A DNA stretch of 64,000 nucleotides from Stomoxys calcitrans (Eukaryota > Arthropoda > Insecta > Diptera > Muscidae). The stretch lies in contig NC_081553.1 of NCBI RefSeq assembly GCF_963082655.1, positions 209,921,696 to 209,985,695 of the forward strand, read 5' to 3'. A program made the position numbers and the translations under genes. Under the pieces are notes generated by a model. It was not told the origin of the DNA. It ran no database searches and worked only from the letters and a program-made list of their open reading frames with translations. Below are positions 22,158 through 33,832 of this stretch, in pieces. The first letter of the stretch is position 1, and each line of letters begins with the position of its first letter.

Positions 22158-23053
22158 GCCCCCGTTTATTGCTACATTCCACTAGTGGTCGACGACCACT
22201 CAAACTCGAATTCCGTGAAGGTCGTTCGTAAATGGCCGTTGTACCAGAGAACATTGATGCCGGGCGTGAACTTATAATGGAAGATCGTCGTATGATATAC
22301 CGTGAGATATGGGCTTCCTTGAGCACTTCTTCCACCAACATATACCCGATAATGCATAAACAGCTTGTTGTAAAGGAGGTTTGTTCTCGTTGGATTCCGC
22401 ACAATCGCTAGAAAAGGATCGTTTCGATCCTTCATCATCACAGGTGGCGTATCTTCGATGTATGCCTATGAGACCAAAACAAAACAAGAATCGACCGTGT
22501 GGGTCTTTGAAGGCGAGCCAAATCCAACGAAATTTGTTCGTGGATGAAGCACTTCAAACCAAATGTTAGCCTGTTTCTTCAGCAAAACTGATCATTAGGC
22601 GACTATTTCTCTTAGGCAACATAGGACGGTTAATTATGAGAGGTACATGACAATTTGATTGCCTGAGGAGAAATTCGAAAAACGGAAAAAAACGAATCGC
22701 TGTTCATCAAGACAATGCGAGCTCTCACACATCGGCTCAAGCCAGCGCCTTTTTGATCGAATAGAACTGCCCAGACTTGGTACCCAATGACTTCTTTTTA
22801 TTCTTACAACTTAAGAAAAAATGCGTCGTCAATGATTTTCGTGGGCTGAAAATACTGTTGAAGCGTCTAAGTACCATGTTTTGGAGGCGTTTCAATCGAA
22901 GTGGAAAAAATGCTTCGACAATTGGTTTGAGCGTATGCAAGAGTGTATAAATCATGCTGGAAGATACTTTGAAAAACCATAAAAAAAACATTTTTGATGA
23001 TAAAAATTTGCATTTCCATTATTAGGCCAGAAATTTATATAACAGCCCTCGTA

Positions 23054-24270
23054 CCACTATGGTCTCCCTTCCTCTATCCATTCTCCCATCTACTTGAGTC
23101 TCATAGCAGCAGTGGCTACCTCACACTTAATATGCATGTTCAAATTAAAAAAAGTTTTGTTTTAATGATTATGCCAGAAATTTATAGAGCAACCCTCGTT
23201 CTATTTCAACCAGCACCATAACGGAATGAATATTTAGTTCCTAATCCAGTGAGAGCTATACTTTTCGAAGCCAAGGATATGGCCAGATACTCTGACACAG
23301 CACCAACCATTTATTTCTTAAATTTATTGGACATGGGTGCGTATGTCGACTTTTTGATAATTATGCCCTCACATATCATACGCGCCCTTGTTCAGTCATT
23401 TACTATATAAAAATACTTGGGCAAAAATTATTTGCAAATTAAATGGTCAACTCAAAGGTGCAACAGACTTAATGGCATCACTATTTCCACTGCAACATTT
23501 CCGGCAGGTAATATGGGAAACCCATGGCTTATCCTGATGATGAACTGTACTTTAAAGTACTGCACCCAGAGAAAAGTAGATTTCAATCGTGCTCAATTCA
23601 GTACCTTACGGTATTGATGGTAAAGCAACACCCTATAGTAAAAAAAAATACCGGATGGTATGGATGAAACATAAAATGATTAATACCGTTTGGTACTAGG
23701 CTTATTACAAAACTGGTATTGGTTTTAATACCAATCTGTTATTGAGTTAAGTACCAAGCCGTTATTATATTAAAAAAAAAAAAAAACACCATTGAAAATA
23801 ATTTTAATTTAATTTTATTTTGATTATTTATGTTAAAATTACAAAAAGTAAAGTTACACCGCGACCAACCTCAATTCTTTGTATTCAGCTATTGATTTTA
23901 TATGCATTGATTCCCAGAAATGGTTTTCGTATAAATACACCAACATAGCATCGTTTTCCACTATCAGAGACTATCATGTTATTGATATAGAATGTCTTTA
24001 GAATTTGTACTTTTTCCATTTTTACCGCTTTTGAGTATTTGAACAGGGTTTTTGGGTTAAGTACAAATCTCAACAACACTTCTGACGCGATGACAAGAAT
24101 ACAAATGTGATGCCGTCAATTCGTAATAGCCTCTTTCGTCTGGCATTGAATTGATACCAAATGGTATTAAAAAGTTTTACTGGCCTCATTGGATAAGTAC
24201 CGCAATTTTTCCATAAGTGTACATTGTAAATACGCAATTCTGACTTTGTCTGATACAAGTTTTTAACATT
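23054..24270. other. Mixed repeat remnants; no gene seen
   Basis: 23100-23500 holds a second mariner-end-like piece (ATTATGCCAGAAATTTATAG) and the repeat block also at 13545-13745 (CCAGCACCATAACG, GGACATGGGTGCGTATGTCG). 23600-23790 carries degenerate GGTATTG / ATACC units like the palindromic arrays. 23800-24270 is AT-rich with no recognised content. Confidence 0.5.
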
Positions 24271-24271
24271 C

Positions 24272-24440
24272 TTATACCCTCCACCAAAGGATGGGTGGTA
24301 TACTAAATCCGTGTGCAACACATCGAAATATTGATCTCAGACCCAAAACAGCATATACATTTATATACTTGATCGTCTTGACACTCCAAGTTGATTTAAT
24401 CATGCACGTCCTTCTGTCGAAAGCCCGCTAAATTTTTGTA
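24272..24440 (-). repeat. 'ACCCTCCACC' element, truncated copy
   Basis: Begins TATACCCTCCACCAAAGGAT and runs through the rest of the element's end sequence (ATTGATCTCAGACCC, TTGATCGTCTTGAC, CCTTCTGTCGAAAGC). It breaks into satellite at AAGGGGTTAGCC. Confidence 0.7.
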
Positions 24441-25437
24441 AGGGGTTAGCCTTTGCTAAAAAAATGCAAAAAAATAAAATGTGAAAGTTCAAGTAGTTTT
24501 GTTTACATTACGAATTATCTTGGAATTTCGAATTGCAAAATGCAAAAAAATTTTGGAAATTCGAAAAGATGAAGGAGTTACAACGTTTTTAGCTTTGAAA
24601 ACGACTTTGAATTTCTACACCCAAAATATATAGGTTTTTGCAATGTTTTTCATAGGAAACCTTAGAGAATTGCTCCATACAGCACAATTACAGAAAGGGG
24701 TTTCCTGCGTAAATCCTACAAGGTCTGAAAATATGTAATATTCGCAAAACTAAGGAAGTTACAGCAGTTGCAAACTCATGTTGGTTTTTTTGAATTTTTG
24801 GATATCAATTATGCGGTTGTGAAGCAATGCTCCAAAGTTTTAAAGAAAATAGAAGAGAGTATTGTTTCATCCAGCACCATTACGAGAAAAGAGTTTCTTC
24901 ACGAATCCAACGGTGTCTTCAAAGTTTTGAAGTTCGCAAAATCAAGGATGTTACAGCAATTTCAAATTCACCTTGATTTGGTATATAAATTATGCGATTT
25001 TGAGCTTGTTTTTTGAAAAAAAAAGCACAGGAGTTGCAGTAAGCCAATTTTTTTGCCATAAACTTCAATACTGTATACTCAAATCAAAAATTTTTTTCGC
25101 ATCAAAATTTGAAAATTTTCATAAGGGGTTAGCCTTTGCCAAAAAAAATGCAAAAAAATAAAAAGTGAAATTTCAAGTTATTTTGTTTACATTACGAATT
25201 GTCTTGGAATTTCGAACAGCGGAATGCCTAAAAATTCTCCAAATTCGAAAAAATTAAGGAGTTACAACGTTTTTGGCTTTGAAAACTACCTTGAATTCTT
25301 AGGCCCGAAAAACAATGGTTTTTGAAAAGTTTTTCATAGAAAACTTTATAGTATTGCGTAATCCAGCACCACTATGGAAAGAGATTTTCTTCGCAAATCC
25401 AACGATTTCTAAAAAATTTTGCCTTTAAAAAAATTAA
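24440..25437. repeat. AT-rich satellite (block 3)
   Basis: Two units with the same landmarks as 9660-12050 (GGGGTTAGCC near 24440 and 25127). The array is interrupted at 25438 by the 'ACCCTCCACC' element and resumes at 27106. Confidence 0.85.
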
Positions 25438-27105
25438 CAAGTAAAAGCGTGCTAAGTTCGGCCGGGCCGAATCTTATATACCCTCCACCATGGATCGCAT
25501 TTGTCGAGTTCTTTTCCCGGCATCTCTTCTTAGGCAAAAAAGGATATAAGAAAAGAGTTGCTCTGCTATTAAAACGATATCAAGATATGGTCCGGTTCGG
25601 ATCACAATTAAATTATATGTTGGAGACCTGTGTAAAATTTCAGCCAATTCGTATAAGAATTGCGTCCATTAGGGCTCACGAAGTAAAATAGAGAGAACGA
25701 TTTATATGGGATCTGTATCGGGCTATAGAACGATTCAGACCATTATAAACACGTATGTTTAATGTCATGAGAGGATCCGTCGTACAAAATTTCAGGCATA
25801 TCGGATAATAATTGCGACCTCTAGGGGTCAAGAAGTCAAGATCCCAGATCGGTTTATATGGCAGCTATATCAGGTTATGAACCGATTTGAACCTTATTTG
25901 ACACAGTTGTTGAAAGTAAAAATAAAATACGTCATGCAAAATTTCAGCCAAATCGGATAGGAATTGCGCCCTCTAGAAGCTCAAGAAGTCAAATCCCCAG
26001 ATCTGTTTATATGACAGCTATATCAGGTTATGGACCGATTTCAACCATACTTGGCACAGTTGTTGGATATCATAACGAAATACTTGGTGCCAAAAATTCA
26101 TTCCAGTCGGATAAGAATTGCGCACTCTAGAGGCTCAAGAAGTCAAGACCCAAGATCGGTTTATATGGCAGCTATATCAGGTTATGAACCGATTTAAACC
26201 ATACTTGGCACAGTTGTTGGGTATTATAACAAAACACGCCGTGCGAAATTCCATTCCATTCGGATAAGAATTGCGCCCTCTAGAGGCTCAAGAAGTCAAG
26301 ACCCAAGATCGGTTTATATGGCAGCTATATCAGGTTATGAACCGATTTGAACCATACTTGGCACAGTTGTTGAATATAATTACAAAACACGTCGTGCAAA
26401 ATTTCATTTCAATCGGATAATAATTGCGCACTCTAGAGGCTCAAGAAGTCAAGACCCAAGATCGGTTTATATGGCAGCTATATCAGGTTATGGACCGATT
26501 TGAACCATACTTGGCACAGTTGTTGGATATCATAACGAAACACGTCGTGCGAAATTCCATTTCAATCGGATAAAAATTGCGCCCTCTAGAGGCTCAAGAA
26601 GTCAAGACCCAAGATCGGTTTATATGGCAGCTATATCAGGTTATGGACCGATTTGAACCATACTTGGCACAGTTGTTGGATATCATAAAAAAACACGCCG
26701 TACAAAATTTCATTCGAATCGGATAAGAATTGCGCACTCTAGAGGCTCAAGAAGTCAAGACCCAAGATCGGTTTATATGGCAGCTATATCAAAACATGGA
26801 CCGATATGGCCCATTTACAATACCAACCGACCTACACTAATAAGAAGTATTTGTGCAAAATTTCAAGCGGCTAGCTTTACTCCTTCGGAAGTTAGCGTGC
26901 TTTCGACAGACGGACGGACGGACGGACGGACGGACGGACGGACGGACGGACGGACAGACGGACGGACATGGCTAGATCGACATAAAATGTCACGACGATC
27001 AAGAATATATATACTTTATGGGGTCTCAGACGAATATTTCGAGTAGTTACAAACAGAATGACGAAATTAGTATACCCCCCATCTTATGGTGGAGGGTATA
27101 AAAAA
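25438..27105 (+). mobile_element. 'ACCCTCCACC' dispersed element, long copy A
   Basis: Left end CAAGTAAAAGCGTGCTAAGT, then the hairpin TTCGGCCGGGCCGAA and TATATACCCTCCACCATGG. Right end ATCTTATGGTGGAGGGTATA. The 15-mer TATACCCTCCACCAT and its complement lie just inside the two ends in inverted orientation. The interior is a tandem array with about 153-bp period (AAGAAGTCAAGACCCAAGAT, CGGTTTATATGGCAGCTATA, TTGGCACAGTTGTTGGATAT), then a (GGAC)n run at 26905-26969 and a conserved terminal stretch (AAAATGTCACGACGATCAAG). No protein is encoded. Class unknown: the hairpins suggest Helitron- or foldback-like behaviour, but no target duplication is clear. Confidence 0.75.
26905..26969. repeat. (GGAC)n microsatellite inside element copy A
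   Basis: About 14 units of GGAC with one GACA variant. The same position in copies B and C carries shorter runs, so this is length-variable between copies. Confidence 0.9.
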
Positions 27106-28136
27106 GTTACAGCAATGTCAAACTCACATTGGGGTTTTAAATGTTTGGATATCAATTTTGGGATTCTGAGGCAATACTCTAAAGTTTTCACCGAAATAGT
27201 TTTCTATTTCCTTAAAAAATATTGCTTCAACCAGCATTATTACGAAAGAGATTTTCTTTACGAGTCCAACGGTGTCCTCAGAATTTGTGATATTCGCAAA
27301 ACTAAGGATGTTACAGCAATTTCAAAAGCATGTTGAGTTTTTTTTATGGTTTTTATATCAATTATGCTTTTCTTAGCCTGTTTTTTGAAGAAATGAGATA
27401 GGAATTGCACATAAACGAATTTTTTGCCATAATCTTCAATACTGTATACTCAACTCGAAAAACTTTTTTTCGCTTAAAAAATTGCGAATTTTCGTGAGGC
27501 CTTTAGCCTTTGCTAAAAAAAAAATGCAAAAAAAAATGAAAAAAAAAATACAAAAGTAACATTTTAAGTAAAACTGCTCACTTTTCGATTCTTCTTTGCA
27601 TTTTAAAGTGCGAAATGCTTTTGGATTTTCGAAATTCAAAAGAGAAGTTAAAGCGTTTTCTACCTTTAAAACTGCCTTAAAAGTTAAGGTTAAAAAATAG
27701 ATTTTTGCGATTTTTTCCAAATAAAACTTTATAGAATTGCTGCTACCAGCACCATATTGGAAAGAATATTAGCTTTCTTATCCAGGCATGATTTTACGTT
27801 TTCGCAATTAAGGAATTTAATATTAAGGATTTACAGCATTTTGTTTGGGACTCAGGCTTTTGGTAAGTCATTCAAGAATTTTATTTTGTTTATTTGTCTA
27901 CAATTACCAAAATTTTGTTTTCGCAAACTAGCACCAATTTGATAAGAGGTTTTGCTTCTCAAATCCAATGGTGTTTTCCAAAATCTCGATGTTTGCAAAT
28001 CTAAGTAAGCTACAGTAACTTCCAACTCGCATTGATTTCTACACAGTTTTTGAATACCAATTATTCGATTTTGAGCTTGTTTTTTGAAGAAACCAATAAG
28101 GGATTAGACTAAACTGCGGTTTTTTGTCAAAAACTT
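27106..28136. repeat. AT-rich satellite, diverged (block 4)
   Basis: Resumes with AAGTTACAGCAATGTCAAAC after the inserted element and carries diverged units (ACTGTATACTCAACTCGAAA at about 27440; TTAGCCTTTGCTAAAAAAAA at 27504). Confidence 0.75.
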
Positions 28137-28147
28137 CACAACTGCAT

Positions 28148-28462
28148 TAATTGCAAATTTTGCCCATGAACATTCCACAAAGGCATAGGGGCAAACTTCT
28201 CACCTACCAATGAGTGCAGTCCGATTCAAGTTTAAGCTCAATGATGAGGGGCCTCCTTTTTATAGCCGAGTCCGAACGGCGTGCCGCAGTGCGACACCTC
28301 TTTGGAGAGAAGTTTTACAAGCAATATTACCTCACAAATGTTGCCAGCATTAGGAGGGAAAAGCCACCGCTGAAAATGTTATCTGATGGTCTCTCCAGGA
28401 TTCGAACCCAGGCGTTCAACGTCATGCTAACCATGATAACCTCTGCGCTACGGTGGCCTCTG
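28148..28462 (-). mobile_element. tRNA-headed SINE, copy 4
   Basis: On the minus strand the head starts at 28458 (GGCCACCGTAGCGCAGAGGT) with B box GGTTCGAATCC, and the family body runs to 28148. CACAACTGCAT at 28137-28147 is repeated exactly at 28463-28473, an 11-bp target duplication in satellite DNA. Confidence 0.85.
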
Positions 28463-28473
28463 CACAACTGCAT

Positions 28474-29315
28474 AACCAACTCAAAAATTGTTGGGACATC
28501 AAAAATTTGAGGTTTTGAAAAGGATGCAACCTTTCCTCGAAAAATGGAATTTTTCCTTTTTTTCTTCGAATTTGGATTTACGGAATGCTTTTGGATTGTC
28601 GAACTTTAAAAAACTTAAGAACTAAAAACACTTATCTTTAAAAAAAATAACCTTGAAAATTTAAGCCTACAAAAACCGATTTTAGGGTATTTTTCACAGA
28701 AGACTGTGAAGTATTGATTCAATCAGCACCATTAGGGAAAGAATATTTGCTTACAAATCCAGGGAGAGCTTTATTTCTCGAATCCAATGGTATGGCCAGA
28801 CCCTCTGACACAGCACCAACCATTTATATGTTAAATTTGTTGTACATGGGTGCGTATGTTTACTTTTCCATGATTAATGCCCTCAAATACCATACGTCAT
28901 ACGCCACCTTGTTCAGTTATTTTCCATATAAAAATATAAGGCGAAAAATTAATTGCATATCAAAACGTCAAATCATGGGTGCTACGAATACAATGGCATC
29001 TCTTTTTCCACTGAATTATAAGCGTAGACAATCAACGTATTTTCAACATATTGTATAAGGAACCCCATGGCTTGTCCTAATAATGTAATTCCATTCCATA
29101 AAAGTAAAGCCAATATAATTTAAAAAAACTCCGATAATCATCACAAATTATGCGCACAACATTTTCTTTGTGAAATCATATAAAAAAAACTAAATCTGAA
29201 AAAATATTAAATTATGGCCCTAAGTTATGTTTCAAAAACAAGAGCAGATGAAGATGAAAATTAACAGCGGATTTGGAAATTACTCGGCAGTTTGAACAAG
29301 AAACACCAAAAAACT
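28474..29315. repeat. Satellite end and dispersed repeat block
   Basis: 28560-28690 is diverged satellite. 28690-29050 matches the block at 12050-12436 (CAATCAGCACCATTA, GAATATTTGC, AGCACCAACCATTTATATG, GGGTGCGTATGTTTAC). 29060-29315 shows nothing recognisable. Confidence 0.55.
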
Positions 29316-29317
29316 CA

Positions 29318-29712
29318 AACTTTATACCCACCACCATAGGATGGGGGTATACTAATCTAGTCATTCCGTTTGTAACACCTCAAAATATTGATCTAAGACC
29401 CAATAAAGTATATATGTTCTTGATCGTATTGATATTCTTAGTTGAACTAGCTATGAACGCGAAAAGCTAGCCGCTTGAAATTTTGCACAGATGTTTAATA
29501 TTGATGTAGGTCACTGGGGATTGTAAATAGGCTATATAAGTTCAGATTTGTATATAGCTCCCATATAAACCGATCTCTCGATTTGACTTCTTGAGCCCCT
29601 GGATGCCGAAATTTTTGTCCGATTAAGCTAAAATTTTACATGTAGTGTTCTGTTATGACTTTCATGACTAGATTCGGCCCCGCCGAACTTAGCGCGCTTT
29701 TACCTGTTTTTT
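29318..29712 (-). mobile_element. 'ACCCTCCACC' element, short internally deleted copy
   Basis: Has both ends of the family (TATACCCACCACCATAGGAT at the left and a GGCCCCGCCGAACTTAGC...CTTTTACC end at the right) but only about 390 bp, lacking most of the tandem core and the GGAC run. Confidence 0.7.
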
Positions 29713-29789
29713 TTTTTCTTTTTCATTTTATTGACCAGTGCAATCAATTACTCATTCACTATTTGGCTTTTTTATATCCTACAAACTAA

Positions 29790-32700
29790 ACGGTGTTTTT
29801 TGCCATAAACATCAATACTGTATACTCAACTCGGAAATTTTTTTCGTATCAAAAATTCAAAATTTTCATAAGGGGTTAGTCTTGGCTAAAAAAATGCAAA
29901 AAAATAAAATGTGAAATTTTAAGTAATTTTGTTTACATTACGAATCTTCATCGAATTTTGAAATGCGGAATGCTTAAAAATTGTCGAAATTCAAAGAAAT
30001 GAAGGAATTACAGCGTTTTGAGGCCTCGAAACGACCTTGAATTTTTACGACCAAAAAACATAGGTTTTTGCAATGTCTTTCATTGAAAGCCTTAGAGAAT
30101 TGCTCCCTGCGGCACCATTACGGAAAGAGGTTTTCCTCGCAAATCCTACAAGGTTTGAAAATATGCGATGTTCAGGAAACTAAGAAAGTTACAGCAATTG
30201 CAAACTCACGTTGGTTTTTTTTTAATTTTTGGATATCGATTATGCGATTTTGAAGCAATACTCCAAAGTTTTCAAGGAAATATAAAGAAGCATTGTTTCT
30301 TCCAGCATCATTACGAAAAGAGAGTTTTTTTTAACGACCGGTGTCTTCAAAGTTTTAAAGTTCGCAAAATCAAGGATTTTACGGCAATTTCAAATTCACC
30401 TTGATTTTTTTGCATTTTTCGTATACAAATTATGCGATTTTGGGCTTGTTCCTTGAAGGAAAAACATAGGAGTTGCACTAAACCGAATTTCTTGCCATAA
30501 TCTTCAATATTGTATACTCAACTCGAAAAAGTTTTTTGCATCAAAATTTGAAAATTTTCGTAAGGGGTTAGCCTTTGCTAAAAAAATGCAAAAAAATAAA
30601 ATGTGAAATTTCAAGTAGTTTTGTGTACATTACGAATTGTCTTGGAATTTTGAATTGCGGAATGCAAAAAAATTTGGGAAATTCGAAAAGATGAAGGAGT
30701 TACAGCGTTTTTGGCCTTGAAAACGACTTTGAATTTTTACGCCCAAAATACATAGGTTTTTGCGATGTTTTTCATAGGAAACCTTAGAGAATTGCTCCAT
30801 GCAGCACCATTACAGAAAGGGGTTTCCTGCGCAAATCCTACAAGGTCTGAAAATATGTAATGGTCGCAAAACTTAGGAAGTTACAGCAAAAGCAAACTCA
30901 TGTTGGTTTTTTTGAATTTTTGCATATCAATTATGCGTTTTGGAAGCAATACTCGTAAAGTTTTCAAGGAAATAGAAGAGAGTATTGCTTCATCCAGCAC
31001 CATTACGGAAAGAGATTTTCTTCAAGAATCCAACGGTGTGCTCAGAATTTTGATTTTCGCAAAACTAAGGATGTTACAGCAATTTCAAACTCACCTTGAT
31101 TTTTTGCATTTTTCGGATTTTGATTATGCGATTTTGAGCTTGTTCCTTGAAGGAAAAACATAGGAGTTGCACTAAACCGAATTTCTTGCCATAATCTTCA
31201 ATATTGTATACTCAACTCGAAAAATTTTTTCGCATCAAAAATTGAAAATTTTCGTAAGGGGTTAGCCTTTGCTAAAAAAATGCAAAAAAATAAAATGTGA
31301 AATTCCAAGTAATTCTGTTCACTTTACGAATCGTCATCGAATTTCGAACTGCGGAATGCTTAAAAATTTTCGAAATTCGAAAAAATGTAGGAGTTACAGA
31401 GTTGTTGGCCTTGAAAACGACTTTGAATTTTTACGCCCAAAATAAATTGGTTTTTGCTATGTTTTCCATAGCAACCTTTACAGTATCGCTTTATGCAGCA
31501 CCATTACGGAAAGAGATTTTCTTCACGAATCCAACAGTGTGCTCAGAATTTTGAAGTTCGCAAAATCAAGGATGTTACAGCAATTTCAAACTCACGTTGA
31601 TTTTTTTGCATTTTTCGGATATTTATTATGCGATTTTGAGCTTGTTCCTTGAAGGAAAAACATAGGAGTTGCACTAAACCGAATTTTTCGCCATAATCAT
31701 CAATACTGTATACTCAACTCGAAAAATTTTTTCGCATCAAAATTTGAAAATTTTCATAAGGGGTTAGCCTTTGCTAAAAAAATGAAAAAAAATAAAATGT
31801 GAAATTTCAAGTAGTTTTGTGTACATTACGAATTGTCTTTGAATTTCGAACTGCGGAATGCTTAAAAAAAGTCGAAATACGAAAAAATTAAGGAGTTACA
31901 GCGATTTTGGCTTTAAAAACGACTTTGAATTTTTACGCCCAAAATAATTTGGTTTTCGCTATGTTTTCCTTAGTAACCTTAACAGTATCGATTCATGTAG
32001 CACCTCTATGAAAAGGGATTTTTGTCACGAATCCAACGGTCTCTGAAAAATTGTCAGGTTCGCAAAACTGAGGAAACAGTTGCAAACTCACGTTGGTTTT
32101 TTTGAATTTTTGCATATCAATTATGCGTTTTTGAAGCAATACTCGTAAAGTTTTCAAGGAAATAGAAGAGAGTATTGCTTCATCCAGCACCATTGCGGAA
32201 AGAGATTTTCTTCAAGAATCCAACGGTGTACTCACAATTTTGATTTTCGCAAAACTAAGGATGTTACGGCAATTTCAAATTCACCTTGATTTTTTTGCAT
32301 TTTTCGTATACAAATTATGCGATTTTGAGCTTGTTCCTTGAAGGAAAAACATAGGAGTTGCACTAAACCGAATTTCTTGCCATAATCTTCAATATTGTAT
32401 ACTCAACTCGAAAAATTTTTTTGCATCAAAAAATGAAAATTTTCATAAGGGTTAGCCTTTGCTAAAAAAATATGCAAAAAAATAAAATGTTAAATTTCAA
32501 GTAATTTTGTTTACATTACGAATTGCCTAAGAATTTCTAACTGCGGAATGCTTAAAAATTATCCAAATTCGAAAAATGAAGTAGTTACAGCGTTGTTGTC
32601 CTTTAAAACGACTTTGAATTTTTACGTCCAAAACAAATTGGTTTTTGTTATGTTTTCCATAGCAACCTTTACAGATATTTTCATCATGAATTCAACGATG

Positions 32701-33378
32701 TCTGAAAAATGATGAAGTTCGTCGAAATGAGGAAGTTACAGCACATGGAAACTCACATGGGATTTTTTTTTTTTTTTTTGAACGCTTTAAAATCTTTGGA
32801 CGCTTTAAAATCTCCGATATTCGTAAAAATGAAGGGGTTACGACGTTGTTGGTCTTGAAAACGACTTTGAATTTTTACGCCCAAAATAAATTGGTCTTTG
32901 CTATGTTTTCCATAGCAACCTTTACAGATATTTTCATCATGAATTCAACGATGTCTGAAAAATGATGAAGTTCGTCGAAATGACGAAGTTACAGCACATG
33001 GAAACTCACATGGCATTTTTTTTTTTTTTTTTTTTTTGAATTTTTGGATATCAGTTATGCGATTTTGAAGCAATACTCGTAAAGTTTTCAAGGAAATAGA
33101 AAAGAGTATTGCTTCATTCAGCTCCATTGCGGAAAGAGATTTTCTTCACAAATCCAACGGTGTCCTCAGAATTTTCAAGTTCGCAAAACTATGGATGTAA
33201 CAGCAATTTCAAACTCACATTGCTCATTTTGCATTTTTCGGATATTGATTATGCGATTTTGAGCTTGTTCCTTGAAGGAAAAACATAGCAGTTTAACCGA
33301 ATTTTTTGCCATAATCTTCAATACCGTATACTCAACTCGAAAAATTTTTTCGCATTAAAAATTTAAAATTTTCATAAG
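29790..33378. repeat. AT-rich satellite (block 5, longest)
   Basis: Continuous array with GGGGTTAGCC-type starts near 29874, 30564, 31259, 31758 and 32453. Two closely similar adjacent pieces (32630-32760 and 32880-33010, both with TTTCATCATGAATTCAACGA) show a recent local duplication. Poly(T) runs at 32768-32779 and 33017-33036. No coding capacity. Confidence 0.88.
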
Positions 33379-33379
33379 G

Positions 33380-33645
33380 GGTTTTCATGATACCATATGG
33401 TATTGTTTTCATAATACCGTAAGCTATTGTTTCCTAGCGTATGGTTTTGTTTTCATAATACCATATGGTATTCTTTCTATACCATAGTTATTGTATTGAC
33501 AATGCCATATGGTAGTGTTCTTTAACGTACGGTACCAATTGCATAATATAATATGGTATAGTTTTGTTTTGATACCATACGGTATTGTTTTACTACTACT
33601 GTTAGGTATTGCTTCCATATTACACGGTATTGATTTCACAACACC
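33380..33645. repeat. Palindromic array, short copy 3
   Basis: Begins in mid-satellite (AAGGGGTT then TTCATGATACCATATGGTAT) and carries about six half-units of the 45-bp array, ending where a LINE fragment begins at about 33646. Confidence 0.8.
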
Positions 33646-33832
33646 ATGTATGGTTCAGTCCAGAAACTTTGTTTCGGGTCGTCCATGGCTCATGAATTAA
33701 GGCAATATGAATCTTGTCCTTGCTGATTCTTTTCATCAGAGCGTAGGTAGCTGTCTCGCTGCGGTCCGTCTGAAATTGAGAAATGTCAAATGAAATGCTG
33801 AACAAAATGCTTGCCTTTTGGGAGTGGTTCAC
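33620..33832 (-). pseudogene. LINE endonuclease N-terminal fragment
   Basis: The minus frame reads ISQFQTDRSETATYALMKRI, then IHIALIHEPWTTRNKVSGL. This is the start of the apurinic-type endonuclease of insect non-LTR ORF2 proteins (N-x-x-x-(S/A)-x-x-A-x-x-x-L, then IALIQEPW, where E is catalytic). The usual Q before EPW is H. Only about 65 residues remain. Confidence 0.65.

Larger units (their letters stand above)
21194..22182 (+). mobile_element. tRNA-headed SINE, copy 3, split by a LINE
   Basis: Head GGCCACCGTAGCGCAGAGGT with B box GGTTCGAATCC, then the family body to about 21448; the tail resumes at 22171 (GCTACATTCCACTAG) and is shortened. Flanks TAGTGGTCAACGA (21174-21186) and TAGTGGTCGACGA (22183-22195) are a 13-bp target duplication with one mismatch inside the mariner transposase region. 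A LINE inserted later at 21449-22157. Confidence 0.78.
20355..23051 (+). pseudogene. Mariner transposon, full-span but decayed and nested
   Basis: The left end CGAGGACTGCTATATAAGTT (20355) and the right end, ATTTATATAACAGCCCTCG (to 23051), are inverted repeats flanked by TA on both sides (20353-20354 and 23052-23053). Degraded transposase follows the mariner order. The N-terminal region reads YIDEHKSLYADEAATYSTVK, FHESRPKTVYVLENVGAVRE and LMQDRRLTYLDIGASLG (20700-20935). A later piece reads AVVPENIDAGRELIMEDRR (from about 22233), then VCSRWIPHN, WVFEGEPNPT, VHQDNASSHTS, APNDFFLF and CFDNWFERMQ. The HQDNASSHT motif holds the second catalytic aspartate of the D,D34D triad. Stops, frameshifts and three later insertions (about 20554-20656, 21194-22182, and a LINE inside the last) make it inactive. 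Confidence 0.85.
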
